From Otatea glauca (Eukaryota; Streptophyta; Magnoliopsida; Poales; Poaceae): a stretch of DNA of 64,000 nucleotides. This document shows positions 33,470-43,211 of the stretch, one piece after another. Positions within the stretch are counted from its first letter, which is position 1; each line of letters opens with the position of its first letter. The notes under the pieces were generated by a model. That model was not told the DNA's origin, made no database searches, and saw only the letters and a list, made by a program, of their open reading frames with translations. A program made the translations under genes and the position numbers. Where the stretch lies: NCBI GenBank assembly GCA_036346275.1, contig CM070722.1, positions 21,165,336-21,229,335 of the forward strand, given 5' to 3'.

Positions 33470-35311
33470 CCATCTTGGCTTAGGCTCAATCAGCTTCCGT
33501 ATTTTTCCAGCTAGATTTTCCTGGATCGCAGAACTTTATCCTTCTACCTCTTCCTTGGCCTGACTTGGCATAGAAATTCTTTCATGCATCGGCCTGTTAT
33601 AACTTCTATCATGGTAATCTTGTACTGGTCCAGATAATATGTCTTTAGCCAATTGCCTTGGCCAATCGTCCTGGGGTAATGCTCCATCGGGCAAGTATAT
33701 GGTGATGGCAAAGCTATTCTCCTCTCCCAACAGAACTTCTAGAAGGGGCATCTTTGTTGAGCCCTCTCCAAATTCTCTAGCTAATAGAGGTTATCTGGCC
33801 GACTGTAGGATTGCGTGGCCTGTTGTTTCTCCTTTCATATTTCTCAAGTAGATGAGAAAAAGTTGGCTTGGGCTTGTTTATCGGCCTTCGGGTAAAGTAA
33901 CACTAAAGAACCAATTTCTTACTTATCTAAACCTTTTAATGTAATATATTACCGATTGCCCAAATTTCTAGTGGAAGGAGCTCAGATCGAAAATCCTGAG
34001 TTCTAGACTTCTAGAGAAAAAGTACTCATGGAATCGGCTTTCCAAATCGTTTGAAGTGAACCGAATTTGGAGGTAAACTAGTGAACCAAGTAAAAGCAGC
34101 TCCTGACAATGAAAATGAGAATAACCTTATTTTGAGCCCATCGGATTGAGCAGCTTCGCCACATTATACGATAAAGCGTCCGACATGTTCTAATGTGGTA
34201 ACAGAATCATCCTCAGAAAAATTAGCGAAATCAGGAACTCTAAAATTATTAGGATAAGGCATACGGTTAATATAATCAGGATACGACTTCCTATAGCCGA
34301 TAACCTTATCCTTTGGCTATATGCCGAATTAATCCCTCAGTACAGTAGAAATCTGATTGGACCAATTAACATTATTAGCCGACATAATGTTAGGGTCTAC
34401 CAACTATGATCGCAATTGGCATTCTGCCCCCCAAGTGGAAGCTCAGGTTAACGATTATGCTGAGCCGACGTATATTGAGGAAATTGCTCATATCCATTGT
34501 TCCTCCTAGCGATCGGTTTCGGTACTGGAACAAAAGGCTCCGAGTATTTCACGACTTTATACGAGGCCTGATTCTTAGGTGGAATCGGCTTAATGTATTG
34601 TAAACACCTATTAGTTTTAACTGGCTGTGGAACCGATTGTGGAAACGCGTAAATCAGAGCCGATGGTGGCAAATTAGCCGATGCATCTAACTTGGCAGCA
34701 TCGGTATAAGCTTGGTAATGCGCAACCCCACTCGGGCGAGGATCCCTTAGTAATATGACAGTAGGTTGGGTTGGCATCATGGATTTAGATTGAATTGCAG
34801 CCGACGGCTTTGGGTCGGCTAGTGTGTTTTGAGTATTTTGCACCACCAAATAAACATGATAATTTGGCAGGGCTTGCATTGGGTCAAGTAGGCTCCCAGT
34901 TAATGCCAACTCTTGAGCTATACTCTTTACGCTATTAGTTATCATCGGCTTAAGTGTTGTGACTAGAGCCGACAACTAATTGACCAAAGTGTGATGTATA
35001 GATTGATTAATTATATCCGATAATTCGGCTTGTGCAGGCATATATCGGCTTACCGAGGTGTCAGTAACTCCCGTGTCGCCGAGGGCATTAACCGTCGGCA
35101 ATACAGCCTTTTGTGTGACGCGCGTCGGGTCTTCTGATAGCATCCCAACATCATCTCCTCTAGAGCAACTTTCCGATCTTCAATTTCTTTACGCTGCTCC
35201 GGCGTTAAATTGTCGATGTTGGGACGATTATAGCGTCGGCGTTGAGGTCGGACGGTGGAACCGACTTGTCGGATGAAGACATCTTCCCTATCCCACCGAG
35301 CGTGCCAAGAG
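33470..35311 (-). pseudogene. gag of Tat A, N-terminal and central part, heavily broken
   Basis: In element order: after the 5' LTR the frame reads RPNIDNLTPEQRKEIEDRK and VALEEMM (about 35220-35140), a charged helical start typical of Tat gag. A proline-rich, low-complexity middle follows (34975-34448, e.g. SVPQPVKTNRCLQYIKPIPP). It ends with YLPDGALPQDDWPRQLAKDI and DYHDRSYNRPMHERISMPSQ (33751-33536). Stops and shifts separate these pieces; 33850-34440 has only fragments. The ATG at 35270-35268 opens a different frame, so the original start is uncertain. Confidence 0.7.
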
Positions 35312-35954
35312 TGTGTTGAAGCCAAAAAACGTGAAGAGGGTTAATCGACCGCAACACACCTGACGAACACCGGGTTCTGAGGTTTCTTGACGTGTCAACC
35401 GATTTGATCCTACAATCGGTAAGATAACTAAAATTTCGCTCAAAGTCGATCTAGTAAAATAATCGACTTAGGTCTAAACAGCTGAAAAGCCGATCAAATC
35501 GAAGGTAACGACAGGTCTAACTAACCGATTAGGGCTAATCAGATAGTAAAGGTATATCTTCTTAGAAGAAGGCGATGCAAAACAAAATCGGAGAAAAATC
35601 AGACCTGATGGCATAATTGATGAAGATCAACAATCGGCGATGTACAACTTTATTGATCAAGATCGAATTACAGAGATTCTAAATTACAGAAGCTACTCCT
35701 AGTCAACAAGAAAATAAAAGAGTAAATGCGATTTGTTTGATTGATTGTGTGTATCTTTCTCGCTTGCCCATGGCTATCTTTTATAGCTATCGGTCGACCG
35801 TGTCCATCTCCAATACACTGATTGCCATGATCCGTGCCAACCTTAACTCGGATAATTCCTTCCATCTTTAGATAAATGTCGATCATAATCTAAATTTAAA
35901 CCTTTTTTCCTATATCCGATATCGGTCAAAATCCTCCTAATCCTTAGCCTGACA
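35312..35954 (-). repeat. 5' LTR of Tat A (right boundary approximate)
   Basis: Placed between the likely primer region (complement CTCTTGGCACGCTCGGTGGG, 35292-35311) and a TG start on the minus strand, TGTCAGGCTAAGGATTAGG at 35954. The partner LTR is outside the window, so neither end can be checked. The sequence is rich in ccgat/atcgg words. No ORF of note. Confidence 0.6.
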
Positions 35955-36331
35955 ATTTCATCATGCCTTACCAAAATCTAGTGCAAACAAAAACATATTA
36001 ATACTCATTTTATGGTTGTTGTGTTCTGCAGTGCTTATTTTTTATGCTGCTATGAGAAGAAAGTTATGAAAAGTCTGTTGTTTAATAGGATGCCGTATGA
36101 GCGAAAAATAGACCATGGACCAAACCTTGTTTTCTACTTTACTAGCGGGCAGGGACTGTAATGAAACTCACCACAAAGCCGTAGGCCATGTGAACAGCCA
36201 AATCAGAGAAAGTGTGGAGTGCTAATTTTTGTCCGAAGGAAGAAAAGTAGTCAAGAAACAACTAAGAAGCGAGAGGGAACAACAGAAAGTTTGATACAAA
36301 GATGATATATACAGTAAGAAATTGAGCAATC

Positions 36332-37001
36332 TTATCGTGCCAAGTTCAGACACTGGTGGAGCCAAGGAGGCTGCTTCAACACTTCCTGCTCCAAATGCTG
36401 CCCAACAATCGGACTAGGCTTAACTGCGGACAACCCCAACTGAGATGGACGAGGAGGCAGCACCCTGCAGTCGGGGCCGGACTCCGTCGACGACGAAGAC
36501 ATGCTCGTCCTAGAATCTCTGCTAGACGAAGTCTCCTTCGTTGCCTTCTTTTCCGCCGTCCCGAAACCTCCTATTGCCAGCGTTAGCTCTAGGTCACTCT
36601 CTTCAAGAACAAGGGGAGCCTTCTTTCGCTCTGAGTAGGCGTCCCATGACTTCCTTGAGCCCGCCTCGTTCTCCTGTGTATGCCGCTCATCTTCAGGGTT
36701 GCATTTGACAATGGGCATTGTGTTTGCCGCGTCAGTCATCAGTAGCTTCTGAACTCGGTACAGCCGGTGCAGTTCTTGAACCTGCATGCATGCAGCATAA
36801 GTTGTTAATTATTTGAGGTCAGAAGGGCAGTGGACAACAACATGAATTTAGGAAGTTTTAGCTGAAGTGGTTCTTGATTTGTAACTCCTAATTCTTGTTC
36901 TTACCTGCTGCTTGAATGTCTGTTCTTGCTTCAAGATGGCGATCTTCATGTGTTCCTTCTCGTACTGCTTCAGATATCTTGACATCTTCTTGTGGAAAAA
37001 C
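36332..37001 (-). CDS. host gene: plant protein with ELHRLYRxQK motif, function unknown (two coding exons)
   Basis: Exon A (37001-36905) has an acceptor ccatccag before it and a donor GTAAGAAC after it. It encodes FFHKKMSRYLKQYEKEHMK then IAILKQEQTFKQQ. Exon B (36781-36332) follows the acceptor gcatgcag and starts VQELHRLYRVQKLLMTDA; splicing keeps the frame. With the ATG at 36985 the product is 176 aa. Exon B also has ESDLELTLAIGGFG, a serine-rich stretch, and the end QPPWLHQCLNLAR before the stop. The first block is a helical, basic segment; the VQELHRLYRxQK and LELTL blocks occur in plant-specific proteins of unknown role, including those annotated DUF863. A possible further 5' exon ends at the donor 37181 (SRLLVF or GLDFLF frame); joined there, translation could start earlier. 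No stops or shifts: the only intact multi-exon host-type gene here. Confidence 0.72.
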
Positions 37002-39737
37002 CTGGATGGTAAGTAATGGAGAGCAGGGCAGCTGTAGAATTCAGGAACAAATCAACATGATAAGCTATGGATACACTTGTTTTGTCATGGAAGTTACAAA
37101 CAACCATGGAAAACTCCAGCCTATCTTGATAGATGCAAGAAAAATGAAAACCATGAGATAAGAATAGAGAAACTACTTACAAGAAGTCGAGACCTATCAC
37201 TTGGATGCTTATCGGGATCGAGGCCTCGAAGAACCTTGCAATAGGGGCACTTTATGTATAGGATGATGGTAGAGGGCACTTAACTTTCTCAACACTCTAC
37301 AAGAGCCTATTTTAAAGGCAGGGAGAGACGACCGGGCAAGGAGATTGCAGTCTCAATTGGTCACTGCAGCTTCAAGTATTTGAGAATTTGATTAGGGAAG
37401 GAATGCTGCCCCCACCACAAATTTCCGAGCAAAGGACAGACTAGAAAAGCAGGAAACATAGCAACCCCCACTTGCTATAAATATGTGCATCCATGTATCT
37501 ATCCACGAATAGATTTATGGGGGCACTACACTAAAAGAATCACCCACACCAGAGACAGGCACATCTAAAGTAGCCAAGGCAGTTCACATGTGTGTATGCC
37601 ATACCTGCCCTGGAATCATGCTCCTAACTTGTTGACATCACATACCTCCACTCACGAATATAGAATATATAGTACAGCCTTTTCTTTTATTTCTCAATCT
37701 AGTTGAATGAATGATTCATAGTTGTCATCCCTGGACTAAGAAGTATGTTAACAGGACATATCATATACTAAGTTGTAGCAACCATTAAACATATTCATAT
37801 TGTAAGTAATTAAATATTACCACTACATTAAACACATAGCCTCGAATAGTCTGTACTGCATTACTATTACTATCACATTACTTGCTACTATCTACTACTG
37901 CTACATTACTTGTACTGCTACCACACTTACTACGTTACTAGCACTACATCGACTAAGTAATTTAATATTAAAGAAAGCACAAAATAGAGCAGTCAGCATA
38001 GTAGTGTAGTAGTGCATAGCAGTTTAAAACAGAGCAGGGGAGGAAGGAAAGGACAAAGGAGCAGCGCAGAGTAGAGCATAGGAGGAAGGAGAGGAGAGGG
38101 GAGTAGAGCGGACGGAGATGGAGCAGAGCAAGGGAGGAAGGAGATGAGAGGATGCACTAACCAGTGACGGACGGACGGTGGTGGTGACAACGGAGACGCA
38201 AATGGGCTGACAACGGACGGGCGGAGGTGGCAGCTAGGCTCACTAGCGGTGGACGAGCGGAGGCAGCGGTGGCAAGGCTCTGCTCGATCTCGATCCGCCG
38301 ATCTGGACTCTATAGGCGGCATAACTGGGCTTGATCTACTAGGGATAAGCCTCCAACTGGTATATATGTCTCACACATCTCCATTTGGAAGTGGGCCATC
38401 AAGTTGCACAGTTAGCCATGCACGATTAGTCGCTACTAGTCATCGATTAGTCGTCTAGTTGTCCGACTTGTTGTTCCAGTCGAGTTGAGCAGCCTAGTTG
38501 CCCTCCATATACCGACTGGACAAGTAATCATAGATTAGTCAACGACTTAATAACAATGTATCCAATGTGGATCCATGGATTTTGTTGTCATCCAAGTGTA
38601 AATACAGTCATCCTTGGCAGTTTAAGCTTCTAGGTTTGATGATGTGCGGATGAAACTGAACATGATATTCAAGAAAAACAATTTCAGGTATCATACTTGT
38701 TGGATTTGTGTTTGAAGAAGATACATATTATGCCATTTGTGCTATCAACATAAACAATGGTGTTTTGTGCTATCAACCTATTTCGATATTAAATGTCGCA
38801 CTTGTTGCATGTGAATTATAGAATAATGCTACTTAAAGGTTTGCATGCCCTTTCCCTTTTCGCTTTAATCCCCCTCTTCTTGATCAAACTGAATTATTTG
38901 TGACCCTACACCAACATTAATGTTCCCTCAACTTTCCAAGAAACCCCATCACCGATCGCCACCACGTGCAACAATCGACTCCATTTAGCAAAAACTAAGA
39001 CATGTATATATGGATCACCAGCGATGTGCGCGAGAGAGGTTTTTTGTAGATCAGAAATTATGCCGTTTTGGAACCCCACAACAATGATGGATTAAAAATG
39101 GGGATCCTAAACTGTATATCTGTCCTCTGCCTTGGAGTGATGCGAGCTTGTTCAGACGACTCACGCATTAACAACCAAGCCCGGGAATCTGGAGACAATG
39201 GCATGATTTGGGGAGATGTGGCTGCATGTGCCCCTTGATCTGATACTCCCTCTTGAGCACCATCCATGAGCTGGACTAGTCCTCCATGTCTTAGTGATAT
39301 ACAGTAGGTATACAGGAGCAGGGGCCATTAATTCAGTTTCTGTGATGTGTCTTTTACAGATGATAGCATCCCAATGGTAATGCCCCCTAGCCTGTACTAA
39401 GCTTGTAAAGGTAAAACTGCCTTGAGCAAATCTAGCAAGTTAGTAAGAATGTCAAGTCAGTCTGTCAAAATGTACGTACATGTTACAAATCTAGCACTAA
39501 TGGTTTTAAGTTATTCTGTCATGTTGACATACTTGTCTGTGTTGACCGGTTTAATAAATTAGAATACTCAGTTTGTGTACATGTATGCATGCCATGATAT
39601 ATAGATGAGTTGTTTTAACTCAATTATTGTAACACCATGGCCCAAAATTCAATCAATGCCTAATCATGGAGCGGGTTTATACATACATAGCACCTAACTT
39701 ACACTTTCATCCTCTCTTCGTATAAAAGAGTTAACAT
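37002..39737. other. host intergenic DNA and upstream flank of the ELHRLYR gene
   Basis: No gene I can support. A possible 5' exon or UTR of the minus-strand gene ends at 37181 (minus-strand donor GTAAGTAG). A tract rich in tac/act words lies at 37840-37950. A GC-rich patch at 38080-38300 has repeated gagg/cgga words and proline- or serine-rich open frames with no domain. 38300-39737 is AT-rich and featureless, apart from being cut at 39741 by the CACTA element after the duplication ata (39738-39740). Confidence 0.5.
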
Positions 39738-39765
39738 ATACACTACTACAAAAGGACTCACATTA

Positions 39766-39950
39766 GACTCCTCATCACTGACGGTTTTCAAAAACCGTAT
39801 GTGATGAGGGATCATCATTGACGATTTTTGCAAAAACAGTCAGTGATAGGATCCATGCTCATCACAGACGGTTTTTAGCTAAATTCGTCTGTGATAAGTA
39901 CCTTGTCATAGACGGTTTTATCTCAGAACAGTCAGTGATGAGCTTTGTTG
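39766..39950. repeat. left subterminal repeats of the CACTA element
   Basis: Inverted and direct copies of atcac(a/t)gacggttttt and its complement, at about 39776, 39812, 39864 and 39908. These are expected transposase-binding sites in CACTA elements. Confidence 0.85.
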
Positions 39951-40451
39951 GCCACGATCCAGCAACTTCTTCCAAGGCTACGATCTCCTCAACGTAGCCA
40001 CTCGCGCTCCGCCCTGGTTTTTCCTCGGCCCTTGACACCGTAGCCCCCACGACCCATGCCGCCCCCTCGCTCCCGTCGTTCCCCCCATGCCGCTCACCTC
40101 CAGATCTGGCGTCCCCCTCGCTCCCATTGCTCCCCCCACACCGCTCGCCTCCAGATCCAGTGTCCCCCACGTGTCCCCGTCGCTCCCCCCACGCCGCTCG
40201 CCTCTACATCCGGAATTTACAGTGAGTTCCTACCTGGATCTACCGATTCGTGTGGTTTTGGTGTGGTTTGGCTAGATTTTGTGGTGATTTGGATGAGTTA
40301 TTGTGCCTACGTGCGTGAATTTGGGGGCACGTTTCGGGAGGATTGGGAGCCTCATGCCCAAGGTCACCCCTCCCTTCCCCTCCAGCAGAGGTGCTCCCTC
40401 CCATGCCCCGTCCGGTCACCCTCGCTCGAGGACCCCAGGTCGCCCTCCGCC
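39951..40451. other. CACTA internal sequence with ~52-bp GC-rich tandem units
   Basis: Three copies of a C-rich unit containing ccgctcgcctccagatcc and gctccccccacgccgctcgc lie at about 40075-40210. Open frames on both strands here (for example 40056-40460 plus) are proline/serine-rich by composition. This could be a captured exon or simply a repeat; I see no domain. It ends at the hAT target site cctccgcc (40444-40451). Confidence 0.5.
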
Positions 40452-41282
40452 CAGGGTTAACATTATCGAACAAGCTTGAAAAATCGCCAGCCTGCCGATA
40501 CCAAATTTCGTCGAAAATTGGTAAAAATCGAATGGTTTGCGAATCCAAATTCAAACTAAAAATTTGAGTTGAGCCGTGCCGATCGAACCAAAAATCGATC
40601 GAAATGGACCAAAAATCGCCTGATTAAGGCCAAAAATCGGCCGATTTTGTAGAAAATTGCTGCAGCTGGAAAATGAAGGGGAAAAAAGGGAAAAAGGGGG
40701 AATTCCAGAAAATTGTGTAAAACTAGTGGAATACCTAGAAAGGCTAGAAAATAAAAAAAATTGAAAATGCATAAAATATTATGTAAAAATATGAAAAATT
40801 CCTTCATGACCATTCCTATATGTGAAGACCATGTCAAATTGTAAAGTACATGTTTTGCAACAATAGCACAACTATGAAAAAATATGAATAATTTTAGAAA
40901 AAATTCGGCATGACCTTTGCTATATTTTGGACAATGTGATGTTGTGAAATAGGCATGTAGAAGTAATATGTGAAGTTGTCAACAAATAATATTTCATTTT
41001 AATACATACACAAATCAATTGATGAACTCCACATTTCAGTTACATTCATTTCAGTAGCATAGCAAATGATATTTGAATTGAGCCTTTCTCACCTAAAATG
41101 AATCTTCCTACTTAATAGAGCTTCGTCAGTCTTCCATTATGATACATATGCCATGGTGTACCAACATGTATTCCATTATGGCATTTTGCGCATCCACCTC
41201 GTCAACCATTGAGGCAATTTCCTGCGTCAACGAAATATAGGATCAATGAGAGGAATGAGACGAAGTACCTTGCATAAGTACT

Positions 41283-41968
41283 TCAAATAGATTTCAAAAT
41301 AGGAGCAATGAGAGGAAGTACTTTGCGCAAGTACGACGAAACCTGACTTTTGCCCATCGCATACACAGACTTGTGGAAGAACATGGTCCCATTACAGTAT
41401 AGCATGAAGTTTATAATGCTCATGCGTGTCGGCCCAGTCCAAGAATCGCACATGATGGTTATGCCATATGTAGGCCATTCCTTCTTGAACTTCTTCATCT
41501 TTTCATGGTGACAGTACTTGCATCGAAAACCGGTCATACCTCCTCCAGCCCCTCTAGATCCCGCACTACCCCCACCATGCTCATACCTGCCACCTGCCTG
41601 CCTCATAAATTCTGCCTCCACCCTTGAGGCATCCATCACATGTTGTAGCTGTTCCTCCTCATCAGGACCACCCATGTACTCAAAATATACACTTCTTCTC
41701 GGTGAGGAATCGCCAGCTGTTGCTTCCTTACTGAGCCTCTCCACCCTAGCTCCCTTCTTGTACTTCATCCTTTCAAGCTCGCGCTCAAAGTACTCGTGAA
41801 CCTCCTTTGGAACTTGACTGCACTGGATGACATTCCCACCGCGCCCTACCAAGTGCTACATCAATCGGGTTGCACCCCCCCTTTCTTCTCTTGGTGACAG
41901 TACTTGCATCGAAAACCAGTCCCTATCTTACTGCCGTGCTCCCACACAACGTCACCTTGCTCTGCCAT
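41283..41968 (-). pseudogene. hAT transposase N-terminal remnant (BED finger, DUF659-like)
   Basis: From the ATG at 41968: MAEQGDVVWEHGSKIGTGF then RCKYCHQEKKGG, a BED-type zinc finger start. A frameshift near 41885 leads to LVGRGGNVIQCSQVPKEVHE and YFERELERMKYKKGARVERL, the usual linker. After a Gly-rich segment a second copy of TGFRCKYCHHEK occurs (about 41538-41505), directly followed by EWPTYGITIMCDSWTGPTR and INFMLYCNGTMFFHKSVYA, a DUF659-like block. It ends LIAPILKSI. The RNase-H-like catalytic core and dimerisation domain are missing. The repeated finger motif suggests an internal duplication or a fusion of two family members. Confidence 0.75.
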
Positions 41969-42425
41969 CTACGCATCAAAACAACAAGAAGTTAGCTAAC
42001 ACAAAACATCAAGTGAATACTACAAATAAAAATTATCATCAAGTACTCTGGCAACATCTACCAAATGAATTTGTTTAACCACTTTAAGCTAGTAATCACA
42101 AGATTCACTACATTTGTGAAATTAGCACCAAAGAAGACAAAATCGAGTCAAAGTTGTAACTTGTAAGGACAGAACAACACATGAACAAATCCTCACTAAC
42201 TATAATAAATGTTATTTATCTCTTCTCTCATACAACCCCCTAAATTTGCATGTGAATGTTCTAAATCTTCAATTTAGTTAGTTTGGTGATATACATTGAA
42301 TCCAACCTTAATTTGTTTCACTAATTAGCCACAAAATTTCCAGGACACTAATGCTATAGTCTCTTGTCTAAACAACCAGTGAGTAAATCAAACATTACAT
42401 TTAACTTAAACTACCATACTAACAT

Positions 42426-42535
42426 AACATGCACTGCCATAAACCTAACCCTAACACTAACACCTAACACCTTGACTAACCCTAACACTAACTAACCCTA
42501 ACCCTAAATCATAAACCTAACCCTAACACTAACAA
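42426..42535. repeat. interstitial telomere-like (CCCTAA) repeat inside the hAT element
   Basis: Degenerate run of aaccctaa words mixed with cactaac and cctaacac variants. Plant telomere repeat is CCCTAAA; no perfect long array exists. Confidence 0.75.
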
Positions 42536-43211
42536 AACATGCACTACCATACTGCCATTCCTTCACAAATAAACCATAAGCACATGCTAATGAGCATAAT
42601 CAAGTGATATTCCTTACAAAAATTCAAAAACCATGAAAATTGACCAAAAATCGCTCAACTTCCCACGAAAATCGACCGAATGCTGGCGATTTTCCAAGCG
42701 ACCGCGGCTGGTGTTCTCCCTCTGCGGATCTGCCGATTTTCGGTGCTAATCGACTGATTATCGTAGCTTCGATAGTGATTTTCAGAGAAGAAACGCCGGA
42801 TCTGGCCGGAGTTCTCCTGGTCAGGAAAGAGCTTCGCAAGGTGAGTGAAGTGTAGCAATAATTGTGCTTGAACCGGTGGGTGGATGCGTGCTCATTTGTG
42901 ACCAGGCCGGACCAGGCCGACTGTAACAGTACAGACCCATTACTGTTTTTTTTGCTTTTCCATTTCGTAATTCATCTTTTGACTCAAATATGTCTCCAAC
43001 ATTCCGATTTTTCCGAAATTTTCATCCCAGAAATCATAAATATGTTAATACTAATTTTAGAAAATTATAGGATAATTTTTTTCAAATTTTTCAATTTTTT
43101 TAATTTGAATTTGAATCCGGCCGGTTTGCCGGCGGTTCACGAAGCTGGGCCGGACCGATACAACCGATTTTCATGATTTTCGACCAAAAATCATCGGTTT
43201 TGCTAACCCTG

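Larger units (their letters stand above)
25415..35954 (-). mobile_element. old Tat-type Ty3/gypsy element (Tat A), split by two insertions
   Basis: Minus-strand element whose 5' LTR is at about 35312-35954, gag at 33470-35311 and gag end, protease and RT start at 25415-26859. Its RT remainder, integrase and 3' LTR lie left of the Tekay insertion, outside the window. The non-autonomous element at 26860-33469 sits in gag, and the codons on either side rejoin (KPRW then CPPGLSRSQ). Its sequence is more decayed than its guests, as expected from its age in the nest. Confidence 0.82.
40452..43211 (-). mobile_element. hAT transposon, 2760 bp, truncated transposase
   Basis: Terminal inverted repeat CAGGGTTA at both ends (cagggttaac at 40452, gctaaccctg at 43211) and a perfect 8-bp target duplication CCTCCGCC (40444-40451, 43212-43219), the hAT length. 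Subterminal parts at 40470-40660 and 42620-43200 share many ccgattttcggtc and aaaaatcg(a/g)cc words. The only coding remnant is BED/DUF659-like, at 41283-41968 minus. It is non-autonomous. Confidence 0.9.

Noticed and set aside
25415..35954. Tat A and Tat B as one element
   Set aside because: They have different LTRs, primer regions and protease motifs (LVDGGATVN against LIDGGSGLN), and Tat B has its own CTGAG duplication.
37993..38322. 109-codon minus-strand ORF with Leu/Pro repeats
   Set aside because: Low complexity from gagg/cgga-rich DNA; no start context, splice signals or domain.
39058..39267. 69-codon minus-strand ORF near the CACTA left end
   Set aside because: No domain, ordinary length for chance in host flank.
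40056..40460. 134-codon Pro/Arg-rich ORF in the CACTA left arm as a captured gene
   Set aside because: Explained by the ~52-bp tandem units; both strands are open in this C-rich patch, which argues for composition, not coding.
42426..42535. A chromosome end
   Set aside because: Too short and degenerate, and it lies inside a hAT element with intact duplications.
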